A stretch of DNA of 64,000 nt, from positions 1 through 64,000 of the forward strand of contig CAITZM010000013.1 of assembly GCA_903896925.1 (NCBI GenBank), given 5' to 3'. This document shows, piece after piece, positions 55,176-63,230 of this stretch (the stretch's first letter is position 1; each line of letters opens with the position of its first letter). Both the position numbers and the translations under genes were made by a program. The notes beneath the pieces were generated by a model. It searched no databases. It had not been told where the DNA came from and saw nothing but the letters and a program-made list of their open reading frames with translations. Origin of the DNA: an uncultured Lentisphaerota bacterium (GTDB taxonomy: Bacteria > Verrucomicrobiota > Kiritimatiellia > CAIQIC01).

Positions 55176-56387
55176 TTAGGGTTTGCCCCCGCCGTAGCGC
55201 TCGCGCAGCGACTCCTGCTGCTTTTCCTCCGGCAGGCGGCTCGGACACGCCTTGGCCAGTGCCGAGGAACTGCACTGTTGGATCAGCATTTTCCCATCCG
55301 GGCTGAACAGACTGACGATCAAGCCGTAGAATTCGTCGCCGCCCTTGAAGCTTTTGCGGGTGCCATGGTGCTCGAATTTACCCAGGTCAATCCCGGCGCC
55401 ATCCACGACCACCGCCTGGCCGCGCGCCAGGGCCGGCAGCGTGATCAGTTCCACGCGCTCCTCGTGGCAGTCCGCCGGCGAGTTTACGGGGCGGCTGAAA
55501 TAGTGCACCGCCAGCCGGCTGCCTTCGGCCAGCTCGCGGCCATGGCTCGTCACGGTGAGGCGCGCCGTGGTGTGGCTGACGCCGCGTTCCTGCTTGAAGG
55601 CGAAGCCGGCGCCGCCCTGCCGGTTGCCTTCCAGTTTGTCCTTGTCCGCGAACACACCCGCGCCGAGGCCATAGGCCGAGGCCGCGCTGCGGCTGGCCAT
55701 GTTCGGGAACTCCAGCCGCAGCGGCTTCAACTCCTTGGCCGGCGGCTCCTTGCCCGGCGGGAAGAACTTGTAAGCGCCGGCCGGCCCCGGCGACACCTTG
55801 GGTGGCGCGGTCGCCGCGGTGGCCGCGGGCTTGGTCGCTCCGGCCGCGGGCGCGGTTTCTGGCGCGGGCTTGGCCGGTTTGGCCGCCTGCAGCGCCGCGC
55901 GGATGATGCTGTTGTCGAGCACTCGGTCGGTCTCGGCCTTGACCTCAGCCAGTCCCTCCGGGTTGTCCCCCAGTTCCTGCTGCAGGCGGGCCAGTTCCTG
56001 TATATATTTCCCGGCCAGTTCGGAGAGGCGGCGGGCCTGTTCTGCCTGTGCTTGTCCGGCCTGCTCCTGCCACGCCTCCTGCGCTCGGCGCAAGGGGCCG
56101 CGCCCCAGCGCCTCCTCCGGGATCGTGCCCGCCTGCTCGAAGCGCTGTCGTTCCGCGAGCACCCAGGCCAGGCCCTGCGCGTTGTGGCTCTCCTGCAGGA
56201 CCTGCTCGGCCGCGGCCAGCGCCGCGAGATACCGCGCGCTGGCGGTCCTGAGCTGCTCGCGCCCCTGCTGCTGCGCCGCGCGCACGCCGGCCTCGAAGGG
56301 CTTCTTTAACTCCGGCAGTGGTGTGGGCTGCGCCCAGGCCGCCAGCCCGACCAGGCCACCGATCAAGATGTGTTTGAAAAGCTTCAT
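55176..56387 (-). CDS. Secreted coiled-coil protein, paralogue of the 53835 gene
   Basis: A 403-residue protein from the ATG at 56387 (weak ribosome site), chosen because it opens the signal peptide MKLFKHILIGGLVGLAAWA. Coiled coil at about 25-165 (ELKKPFEAGVRAAQQQGREQ, ERQRFEQAGTIPEEALG), an alanine/proline linker (about 170-205), then the C-terminal domain with KFFPPGKEPPAKELKPLRLEFP and SLFSPDGKMLIQQCSSSALAKAC. It ends 63 bases before its paralogue starts in the same direction, so both are probably one operon. Compared with its paralogue the linker is shorter and alanine-rich. The conserved cysteines in IQQC and KAC may form a disulfide. Function unknown. Confidence 0.75.
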   Translation of the reverse strand: MKLFKHILIGGLVGLAAWAQPTPLPELKKPFEAGVRAAQQQGREQLRTASARYLAALAAAEQVLQESHNAQGLAWVLAERQRFEQAGTIPEEALGRGPLRRAQEAWQEQAGQAQAEQARRLSELAGKYIQELARLQQELGDNPEGLAEVKAETDRVLDNSIIRAALQAAKPAKPAPETAPAAGATKPAATAATAPPKVSPGPAGAYKFFPPGKEPPAKELKPLRLEFPNMASRSAASAYGLGAGVFADKDKLEGNRQGGAGFAFKQERGVSHTTARLTVTSHGRELAEGSRLAVHYFSRPVNSPADCHEERVELITLPALARGQAVVVDGAGIDLGKFEHHGTRKSFKGGDEFYGLIVSLFSPDGKMLIQQCSSSALAKACPSRLPEEKQQESLRERYGGGKP

Positions 56388-56504
56388 GAAACGTTCGCGC
56401 AGAGAACGAATAATTGCAGCAAATCGTGTAAAAGGCTTGTCAGCCGTGCCGCTTCGCGGTTGAATCCGCACCGTGTGAACACCGGCCGGCCAGCCACTGC
56501 GGGC

Positions 56505-56558
56505 GTGCTTTTCCAAGGCTTGGAAGGGCACCTCCGCGTTTTTTCCAGGGCTTGGAAA
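56505..56558. repeat. Two TTTCCAAG..CTTGGAA palindromes upstream of the CE15-like gene
   Basis: GTGC-TTTTCCAAGGCTTGGAAG-GGCAC (56505-56531) is extended by matching outer bases. TTTCCAGGGCTTGGAAA (56542-56558) follows 33 bases later. They stand 50-100 bases before the ATG at 56609, in the divergent promoter region of the coiled-coil operon and the esterase cluster. Confidence 0.8.
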
Positions 56559-56608
56559 CCTGCCGGACTGTCTTCAACAGTCCTGCCCCATCACTCCGGA
56601 GAACCGAA

Positions 56609-57889
56609 ATGAAACTCATCTTGTGCCTGTTCCTGCTCGGCATGGTGCTCGCGCGCGCCGAGCCGCGGCCGGTGAATTATGACGAGGCCGGCATTCCGGC
56701 CTACACGCTGCCCGATCCGCTCGTGTGCAGCGACGGCACGCGGGTCGCCGATGTGGCCGCGTGGCAGACGAAGCGGCGGCCGGAAATCCTGAAGCTTTTC
56801 CAGCACGAGATGCAGGGGGTCAGCCCCGGGCGGCCGGCGGAACTGAAATGGGAGACGGTCAACTGCGACAAGAGCGCGCTCGGCGGCCTCGCGACGCGCA
56901 AGGAGATCACCGTCTGGTTCGGCGCGGAGAAGAGCGGGCCGCCCATGCACATCCTGCTCTACACACCGAATGCGGTGAAGCAGCCGGCGCCGGTGTTCGT
57001 CAGCGTCAACTTCGACGGCAACCACACCGTCAACGCCGACCCGGGCATCACCATCACCGAACAGTGGGCGCTGGACAAGAAAACGAAACAGGAAAAGCTC
57101 ACGCGGCCGGATGAGAAGACGCGCGGCCAGAGCGTCGGCCGCTGGGAGGCCGAGAAGATCATGGCGCGCGGCTATGCGCTCGCGACGATCCAGCGCGCCG
57201 ACCTGGAGCCCGATTATCCCGAGGGCTGGCGGCATGGCATCCGCGGCTTCCTGCTGGAGAAGGCCGGGCAAAAGGAATTCGCGCCCGACGCGTGGGGCGC
57301 GATCGGCGCCTGGGCGTGGGGCCTGAGCCGTGCGCTCGACGTGCTGGAGACCGAGCCGGCCGTGGACGCCCGGCGCGCCGTGGTGATCGGCCACTCGCGC
57401 ATGGGCAAGGCCGCGCTCTGGGCCGGCGCGCAGGACGAGCGCTTCGCCCTCGTCATCTCGAACGACTCGGGCGAGGGTGGGGCGGCGCTCGCCCGGCGCT
57501 GCTTCGGCGAGACGACCGCGGTGATCAACAGGAATTTCCCGCACTGGTTCTGCGCCAACTTCAAAAAATACAGCGACCAAGAGGCGACGCTGCCGTTCGA
57601 TCAGCACGAACTGGTCGCGCTCGTCGCGCCGCGGCCGGTCTATGTGGCCAGCGCCGAGGAGGATCGCTGGGCCGACCCGCACGGCGAATTTCTGGCCGCG
57701 CTGAACGCCGAGCCGGTGTGGAAACTGTTCGGCCGGCCGGGCCTCGGTGTCAAGGAGTGGCCCGCGGTCAACCAGCCCGTCGGCGCGACCATCGGCTATC
57801 ACATGCGCACCGGCAAACACGACGTGACCGCTTACGACTGGGAGCAGTATCTGGGTTTCGCGGACAAACATCTGGGGGTAAAGAAATGA
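56609..57889 (+). CDS. Secreted CE15-like glucuronoyl/acetylxylan esterase
   Basis: A 426-residue protein. The ATG at 56609 has GGAG seven bases upstream and starts signal peptide MKLILCLFLLGMVLARA. An alpha/beta hydrolase of the CE15 type: DWGAIGAWAWGLSRALDVLE-like helix, nucleophile elbow VIGHSRMGKAALWAGA (about 257-272; CE15 usually GCSRxGK), NDSGEGGAALARR, YVASAEEDRWADPHGEF with the acidic residue, and the histidine in GYHMRTGKHDVTAYDW. CE15 enzymes split the ester between glucuronic acid in xylan and lignin alcohols. It is the first gene of the catabolic cluster and its stop overlaps the next start by four bases. Confidence 0.88.
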   Translation: MKLILCLFLLGMVLARAEPRPVNYDEAGIPAYTLPDPLVCSDGTRVADVAAWQTKRRPEILKLFQHEMQGVSPGRPAELKWETVNCDKSALGGLATRKEITVWFGAEKSGPPMHILLYTPNAVKQPAPVFVSVNFDGNHTVNADPGITITEQWALDKKTKQEKLTRPDEKTRGQSVGRWEAEKIMARGYALATIQRADLEPDYPEGWRHGIRGFLLEKAGQKEFAPDAWGAIGAWAWGLSRALDVLETEPAVDARRAVVIGHSRMGKAALWAGAQDERFALVISNDSGEGGAALARRCFGETTAVINRNFPHWFCANFKKYSDQEATLPFDQHELVALVAPRPVYVASAEEDRWADPHGEFLAALNAEPVWKLFGRPGLGVKEWPAVNQPVGATIGYHMRTGKHDVTAYDWEQYLGFADKHLGVKK

Positions 57890-58848
57890 ACCGACGCACC
57901 TTCCTCAACACCCTCGCGGCGAGCGCGGCCGGCGCGCTCGCTTCCTCGAAAATTTCCGTGGCCGCCCCCGCCGCCCCGCCGGCCGCGCCGCTCAAGCCGC
58001 CGCTTGACGCGCTGCCCACCGGCAAGATCGGCAGCCTGCAGGTCAGCCGGATGCTGCTCGGCGGCAATTTGCTGACGCACTTTACGCACAGCCGCGATCT
58101 GAAGTACGTCTACAACCTCTGCGCGCACTACAACACCGATGACAAGATCATGGAGACGCTCGCGCTCGCCGAGCGGCACGGCATCAACACGCTCTCGATG
58201 CACAATCCGCCGCATCCGATGAGCGTGCTCCAGAAATACCGCCAGCAGGGCGGCAAGATGCAGTGGATCATCTGCCCGACCGCGCCGGTGCTGCCGGACA
58301 TGAAGGCCTACACCGACATGGTCAAGCAGCTCGTGGATATCGGCTGCGACGCGATCTACCTCTGGGGCGTCCACGCCGACCCGCTGGCGGCGCAGGGCAA
58401 GGCGGACCTGATCGCGAAGGCGGTCGAGGTCGCGAAGGACGCGGGCGTGCCGTCCGGCGTCGGCTGCCACGACCTCAACGTGGTCAGCGTGTGCGAGCAG
58501 AACAAGGTGCCGTGCGATTTCTACATCAAGACGTTCCATCATCACCGTTATCCGAGCGGCCCGCGGCCGGAGCAGCTCACGGCGCCCTATGCCGAGCATC
58601 CCGGCTACTGGTGCCGCGATCCGCAGAAGACCATCGAGGTGATGCAGAACGTGACGAAGCCGTGGATCGCGTTCAAGGTGATGGCCGCGGGCGCCATCCC
58701 GCCGGCCGATGCGTTCAAGTACGTGTTCGAGAACGGCGCCGACCATTCGCTCGTCGGGATGTTCGATTTCGAGATCGCCCCGGACGTGAACATCATGAAA
58801 TCCACCCTCGCCAACCTTGGCCCGCGCGCCCGGGCCTGGAGGAGCTGA
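57886..58848 (+). CDS. Tat-exported TIM-barrel (aldo/keto-reductase-like) protein
   Basis: A 320-residue protein whose ATG (57886) overlaps the CE15-like stop (ATGA). Twin-arginine signal NRRTFLNTLAASAAGALAS at residues 2-20. The core begins LPTGKIGSLQVSRMLLGGNLLTHF, like an aldo/keto-reductase start, and continues as a TIM barrel: HGINTLSMHNP, WIICPTAPVLPDM, IGCDAIYLWGVHAD, GVPSGVGCHDL, CDFYIKTFHHHRY and WIAFKVMAAGAIPP. The usual AKR catalytic Tyr-Lys pair is not obvious, so a redox role is uncertain. Such genes recur in verrucomicrobial and planctomycete sugar clusters. Tat export suggests a folded, possibly cofactor-bearing protein. Reaction unknown. Confidence 0.7.
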   Translation: MNRRTFLNTLAASAAGALASSKISVAAPAAPPAAPLKPPLDALPTGKIGSLQVSRMLLGGNLLTHFTHSRDLKYVYNLCAHYNTDDKIMETLALAERHGINTLSMHNPPHPMSVLQKYRQQGGKMQWIICPTAPVLPDMKAYTDMVKQLVDIGCDAIYLWGVHADPLAAQGKADLIAKAVEVAKDAGVPSGVGCHDLNVVSVCEQNKVPCDFYIKTFHHHRYPSGPRPEQLTAPYAEHPGYWCRDPQKTIEVMQNVTKPWIAFKVMAAGAIPPADAFKYVFENGADHSLVGMFDFEIAPDVNIMKSTLANLGPRARAWRS

Positions 58849-58850
58849 CC

Positions 58851-60050
58851 ATGCCGCTGACCCGCCGGATGTTTCTCGGCAGCACGCTCGCCGCCTCGGC
58901 GCTGGCCGCGCTGCCCGCCCGCGCCGAGGACGCGAAGCCCGCGCGCAAAATCAAGATCGGCCTCATCGGTTGCGGCGGCCGCGGGCTGTGGCTGACCAAC
59001 CTTTTCAACAAACACGGCGGCTACGAGTTCCATGCGGTCGCCGATTACTTTCCCGAGGTGGCCGACAAGGCGGGGGAGACGCTGCAGGTGGACAAGGCGC
59101 GCCGCTTCTCCGGGCTGGACGGCTACAAGAAGCTGCTCGCCAGCGGGGTCGAGGCCGTGATGATCGAGGACGTGCCGTATTTCTATCCCGAGCAGTCGCG
59201 CGCCGCGGTGGAAGCGGGCAAGCATGTCTACATGGCCAAGCCGGTCGCCGTGGATGTGCCCGGCACGTTGCTCGTCGGCGAGTCCGGCCGGCTCGCGACG
59301 CAGAAAAACCTCTGCTTCCTCGTGGACTATCAGCTGCCGACCGACCCGGCCGTGATTGAGGTGGGCCGGCGCGTCCGCGAGGGCGCGCTGGGCCGGCTCG
59401 GGCACCTCGCCTCGTTCGGCATGGCATGGCAGGCCTGGCCCGATCCGGCCCTGCAGAACACCATCGAGAGCCGGCTGCGCGGCGAGATCTGGCTGTCGGA
59501 CACCAACTTGAGCGGCGACACGATCGTTTCCTACGACATCCACATCATCGACGCCGTCGTCTGGCTGCTGGGCAAGCGGCCCGCCGCCGCCTGCGGCCGC
59601 GCCCGCACCTACCGCCCGCAGCCGCACGGCGACCGCACCGATGTGGCTACCGCCCTGTTCGAGTTCGAGGATGGCCTGATCTGGACGCACATCACGCAGT
59701 CACTCAATAACAGTTTCGACGTGACGACGCTTTCGGCCAGCGTCTTCGGCGACGCGGCCACCGCTCATTTGCAGTATGGCGGCAAAGTCTATGTCCGTGG
59801 CGGTGCGCAGAGCTACGCCGGGCAGATGGGCAGCATCTACGACGAAGGCGCCGCGCGCAACGTGGCCGCTTTCCACCGCAATATCTGCGAGGGGCATTTC
59901 GAGAATGCCAGCGTGCCGCGTGCGGTGGATGGACACCTGACGGCCATCCTCGGTCGCGAGGCCGCGGCGCGCCGCCAGTATCTGACGATGGATCAACTCA
60001 TCAAGGAAAATAAAAAGCTCCCGGTGGATCTCACCGGCCTGAAGGTTTGA
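58851..60050 (+). CDS. Tat-exported Gfo/Idh/MocA-family oxidoreductase
   Basis: A 399-residue protein with GGAGGAG before the ATG at 58851, two bases after the previous stop. Twin-arginine signal (TRRMFLGSTLAASALAALPA, 4-23). Rossmann motif KIGLIGCGGRGLWLT (about 35-49). The catalytic motif reads HVYMAKPVAVD (about 124-134): the glutamate of EKP is alanine, but lysine-proline is intact. DTIVSYDIHIIDAVVWLLG is the substrate-domain histidine region. Exported members oxidise sugars or glycosides with a tightly bound NAD(P). It sits in the esterase, TIM-barrel, oxidoreductase order typical of a glycoside-degrading set. Confidence 0.88.
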   Translation: MPLTRRMFLGSTLAASALAALPARAEDAKPARKIKIGLIGCGGRGLWLTNLFNKHGGYEFHAVADYFPEVADKAGETLQVDKARRFSGLDGYKKLLASGVEAVMIEDVPYFYPEQSRAAVEAGKHVYMAKPVAVDVPGTLLVGESGRLATQKNLCFLVDYQLPTDPAVIEVGRRVREGALGRLGHLASFGMAWQAWPDPALQNTIESRLRGEIWLSDTNLSGDTIVSYDIHIIDAVVWLLGKRPAAACGRARTYRPQPHGDRTDVATALFEFEDGLIWTHITQSLNNSFDVTTLSASVFGDAATAHLQYGGKVYVRGGAQSYAGQMGSIYDEGAARNVAAFHRNICEGHFENASVPRAVDGHLTAILGREAAARRQYLTMDQLIKENKKLPVDLTGLKV

Positions 60051-60194
60051 TGGCGTGAGGTTCATGATCCATATCAAGTGCCTGCCGGGGTCACCGATCC
60101 CGGCTACAGGCAGAAAACATCGATTGAGCGCTGCCGCTGTGGCCGGCTTCGGTGAAGCCGGCTGCGCGAAAGACGAATCCGCAAGGAGCCTGAC
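60051..60194. repeat. Two REP hairpins between operon genes
   Basis: TGCCGGGGTCACCGATCCCGG (60083-60108) and GGCCGGCTTCGGTGAAGCCGGC (60141-60165) lie in the gap between the oxidoreductase and the next gene. The first resembles the 13110 element. Confidence 0.75.
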
Positions 60195-61073
60195 ATGATC
60201 CGTCCGCTGGTCGGTTTTTGTTGCAGCCTCGCCGCGCTCGCGGGCGCGGCGGAGCCGCCGGCGTTTGTCGCCGAGGGCAACGTGTTTCGCTTCGACACCG
60301 GTGCGCTGCGCGGCTTGTTGCGCGGCGAAGGAAAAGCGCGCGGACTGTTGCCGGTGGTGGACTGCGCCACCGGCGCGAACCTGGCGCGCTCGGTCGGTTT
60401 GTTCTCGCACTACCGCCTGCTCGACGCCTCGACGCGCTACGGCGTCGCCGGCTGGGAGTGGGCGAGCAAGGCCGAGCAGCTGCCCGATGGCTCGGTCGTC
60501 GCCCGCTGGACAAGCGACGTCGTGCATCCGTTCGACATGACCGCCACCTATCGCTGGTCCGCATCCAAAGCGCTCGATGTGACCACGACCGTGACGGCAC
60601 GCAAGGAATTGCAGCGGTTCGAGGTCTTTCTCGCGTCCTACCTCGAAGGCTTCGGCTCTGCCTTCGCCTATACGAAGAACGGTTTTCTTGAGGTGAAGAA
60701 AATCGATGGCATCTGGCAGGCGTTCCCGCGCGACGCCGAGGCAGAGAAGATCATCGCCGACGGCCGCTGGAAGCATCCGCCGAATCCGGTGGACTGGGTG
60801 ATCCGCCCCGCGCTGGCTGCGCCGCTGGGCCTGCGGCGCGACGCGGCGACCGGACTCGCGGCGCTGGTGATGGCGCGGCCGCCGGACTGCTTCGCCGTCA
60901 GCATGCCGTTCAGCGAGGAGCCGCATCGCTCTCTCTACCTCTCGCTGTTCGGCCGCGATCTCAAGGCCGGCGAAACGGCGACTGCACGGGCGCGTCTCGT
61001 TATCGGGCGCGGCATCACCGATGAACAGGCCGTGAAACTCTACGAAGCATTCCTGAAGGAGAAACAACCATGA
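60195..61073 (+). CDS. Secreted protein of unknown function in the catabolic cluster
   Basis: A 292-residue protein with AAGGAG seven bases before the ATG at 60195 and a short signal peptide (MIRPLVGFCCSLAALAGAA). The mature part looks beta-rich, with blocks NVFRFDTGALRGLLRG, LFSHYRLLDASTRYG, VVHPFDMTATYRWSASKALDVTTTV and RSLYLSLFGRDLKAGET; the DxTTTV strand pattern recalls aldose-epimerase-like or DUF6807-like galactose-mutarotase folds, but I cannot name the family. The stop overlaps the start of the epimerase by four bases. Its place in the cluster suggests a role in processing the same sugar. Function unknown. Confidence 0.65.
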   Translation: MIRPLVGFCCSLAALAGAAEPPAFVAEGNVFRFDTGALRGLLRGEGKARGLLPVVDCATGANLARSVGLFSHYRLLDASTRYGVAGWEWASKAEQLPDGSVVARWTSDVVHPFDMTATYRWSASKALDVTTTVTARKELQRFEVFLASYLEGFGSAFAYTKNGFLEVKKIDGIWQAFPRDAEAEKIIADGRWKHPPNPVDWVIRPALAAPLGLRRDAATGLAALVMARPPDCFAVSMPFSEEPHRSLYLSLFGRDLKAGETATARARLVIGRGITDEQAVKLYEAFLKEKQP

Positions 61074-62092
61074 AGAGCAGCCCCGGAATAGCCGATCGTG
61101 AAACAACATGCACTACCGCTCCTGTGGGCGGGAGCTCCTGCTCCCGCGCGACCCCAACACAAGCTAATGAAAGCGGGAGCTGGAGCTCCCGCCCACAAGA
61201 AGATCACTGCTCTGCCTCACACTTGACTGGCGGCGGAGCCATCTCCCGACGTCGTTGTCTCGCGCTCGGTGCGCAGGCGGCGGCGTTTGCCGCGTTCGCG
61301 CCGCTGCTGGCCCGCGCTGAGGCGCGGCGTTTCAAGATCGGCGCGTGCGACTGGTCCATCGGCAAGATGGGCGACCCGGCCGCGCTGGAGGTCGCCAAGG
61401 ACATCGGCCTCGACGGCGTCCAGGTCTCCCTCGGCACCGCGGCCAACAACATGCACTTGCGCCAGGCAGCGGTGCAGCAGCGCTACAAAGACGCCGCGCG
61501 CCAGACCGGCGTCGCCGTGTCCTCGCTCGCCATCGGCGAACTCAACGGCATCCCCTACAAGAGCGATCCGCGCACCATCGAGTGGGTCAGCGACTGCGTG
61601 GACGTGATGGTCGCCATGCAGGTGAAGGTGGTGCTGCTCGCCTTCTTCGGCAAGGGCGACCTCTGCGGCGACCAGGCCGGCGTGGACGAGGTGGTCAAAC
61701 GCCTCAAGGTCGTGGCGCCCAAGGCGGAAAAGGCCGGGGTGATCCTCGGGCTGGAGAACTACCTGAGCGCCGAGCAGAATCTCGCCATCCTCGAGCGCGT
61801 CGGTTCGCCCGCGGTCCAGGTCTATTACGATGTGTGCAACTCCACCGACAAGGGCTATGACATCCTGAAGGAAATCCGCCTGCTCGGCGCCAAGCATATC
61901 TGTGAACTGCACATGAAGGAGAACGGCGCGCTGCTCGGCCAGGGCAAGGTGGATTTTCCGAAGGTCCGCGCCACGCTCGACGACATCGGCTACAGCGGCT
62001 GGATGCAGATCGAGAGCGCCGTGCCGAAAGGCATGAAGATGCCCGATGCCTACAAGGCCAACCTCAAATTTCTGCGGGGCATCTTCGCCTGA
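61070..62092 (+). CDS. Tat-exported sugar isomerase/epimerase-like TIM barrel, with repeat inserted in its N-terminus
   Basis: A 340-residue protein; the ATG at 61070 has GAAGGAG upstream and overlaps the previous stop. The mature TIM barrel begins RRFKIGACDWSIGK (about 86) and has the metal-site blocks VILGLENYLS, VQVYYDVCNSTDKGY, HICELHMKENG and WMQIES. A Tat-type signal, ISRRRCLALGAQAAAFAAFAPL, occurs at residues 58-79 instead of at the start. Residues about 16-45 are encoded by a palindromic repeat element (61118-61199). I infer that this element was inserted, in frame, between the start codon and the signal. Whether the extended protein is still exported, or starts later at a TTG near 61222, is uncertain. 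Confidence 0.78.
   Translation: MKSSPGIADRETTCTTAPVGGSSCSRATPTQANESGSWSSRPQEDHCSASHLTGGGAISRRRCLALGAQAAAFAAFAPLLARAEARRFKIGACDWSIGKMGDPAALEVAKDIGLDGVQVSLGTAANNMHLRQAAVQQRYKDAARQTGVAVSSLAIGELNGIPYKSDPRTIEWVSDCVDVMVAMQVKVVLLAFFGKGDLCGDQAGVDEVVKRLKVVAPKAEKAGVILGLENYLSAEQNLAILERVGSPAVQVYYDVCNSTDKGYDILKEIRLLGAKHICELHMKENGALLGQGKVDFPKVRATLDDIGYSGWMQIESAVPKGMKMPDAYKANLKFLRGIFA
61118..61199. repeat. GTGGGCGGGAGCTCC palindromic element inside a coding sequence
   Basis: Arms CTCCTGTGGGCGGGAGCTCC (61119-61138) and GGAGCTCCCGCCCAC (about 61183-61197), each also a small hairpin, enclose about 25 bases. It is similar in build to the intergenic element at 45687-45758. Reading through it is open in the frame of the epimerase. 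Confidence 0.85.
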
Positions 62093-62324
62093 AGCGGCGA
62101 ACTTGGAGGGGCGACACTCGTGTCGCCCTCTTCTCCGGCGGCAGGAGTGCCGCCGCTCCGATCTATGCAGACGGACTAACACCTTTAGAGATCACTCTGG
62201 ACATCTTGGGTGGAATTGCTTTTATAGCAATCCTCGGAGGAGTGTGGCAGGCGGCGTGTTACTGTGTGCCAAATGAATCTTTTTCTGAGTCGAGTTTGGT
62301 TAAAGAAACCGTTAATCTGCGTCC
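62093..62324. repeat. Spacer with GGCGACACTCGTGTCGCC and GGCGGCAGGAGTGCCGCCGC hairpins
   Basis: Two palindromes (about 62110-62127 and 62136-62160) follow the epimerase stop within 70 bases and may end the operon transcript. The remaining 160 bases hold nothing I recognise. Confidence 0.7.
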
Positions 62325-63230
62325 ATGATTAACAAATTGTCCAAGATGATCCATTGCCGCGGTCCGATGACTGCGTGGCGTTACACTTGCTTGATGGCGT
62401 TGCTCGTCGCCGGCGTCGCGGCGCATGCGGCGGCGCCGTTCTTCCCGTTCTGCATCGACTGGCACGATGCGAAGAAGCGCGGGTTCGAGGAGCAGGCGGC
62501 GATGCTCAAGGAGCTTGGCTACGACGGTGTCGGCCACATCTGGCTGCCGAAGGTCGCCGAGCGGATCAAGTCGCTCGACGCGGTGGGGCTCAAGCTCTAC
62601 CAGATCACGATGCAGGTGAACCTCGCCCCGACGGCGAAGGCGCCTTATGACGAACCCATGTTCAAGGATGTGCTCGCGCTCATCAAGGGCCGGCATGTCC
62701 AGTTCTGTCTGCTCCTCGGCGGCTACAAGCCGGGCGATCCGGCGGGCGAGGCACGCGGGGTGGAAGTTTTGCGGCACATGAGCGACCTCGCGAAGGAATC
62801 CGGCTCGCAACTGCTGCTTTACCCACACGTCAACAACTGGATCGAGCGCGTCGAGTTCGCCTGCGCCGTCGCCGACAAGGTGGACCGCCCGAACGTTGGC
62901 GTGATGTTCAACCTCTGCCGCTGGCTGCGCGCGGACACGTCGCGCGACTACCGGCCGCTGCTGCAGAAGGCGCTGCCGCGCCTCTGGGCCGTTTCCCTCA
63001 ACGGCGCCGACGAGCGCGACGACAAGCCCGGCTGGACCCATTACATCCAGCCGCTCGACGCCGGCAACTTCGACCTCGCCGCCTTCCTGCGCACGCTCAA
63101 GGAACTTGGCTACATCGGGCCGGTCGGACTCCAGTGCTTCGGCATCGGCGGCGATACCCGCGACCACCTCGCCCGCTCCATGGCCGCCTGGCGCAAGCTC
63201 AACGCGCAACTTGAAGAGAAGAAGAATTAG
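62325..63230 (+). CDS. Secreted sugar isomerase/epimerase-like TIM barrel
   Basis: A 301-residue protein from the ATG at 62325. ATGs at 62346 and 62367 are in frame; the last gives the cleanest signal peptide (MTAWRYTCLMALLVAGVAAHA, cut before APF) and may be the true start, as none has a good ribosome site. The mature protein is a xylose-isomerase-like TIM barrel: FCIDWHDAKKRGFEEQAAML, YDGVGHIWLPKV, LKLYQITMQVN, QLLLYPHVNNWIERVEF, RPNVGVMFNLCRWLRAD and GYIGPVGLQCFGIGGD. Metal ligands expected in these blocks are partly replaced (NLCRW where the family often has D-x-x-H), so it may have altered chemistry. It probably belongs to the same catabolic set although separated by hairpins. Confidence 0.78.
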   Translation: MINKLSKMIHCRGPMTAWRYTCLMALLVAGVAAHAAAPFFPFCIDWHDAKKRGFEEQAAMLKELGYDGVGHIWLPKVAERIKSLDAVGLKLYQITMQVNLAPTAKAPYDEPMFKDVLALIKGRHVQFCLLLGGYKPGDPAGEARGVEVLRHMSDLAKESGSQLLLYPHVNNWIERVEFACAVADKVDRPNVGVMFNLCRWLRADTSRDYRPLLQKALPRLWAVSLNGADERDDKPGWTHYIQPLDAGNFDLAAFLRTLKELGYIGPVGLQCFGIGGDTRDHLARSMAAWRKLNAQLEEKKN

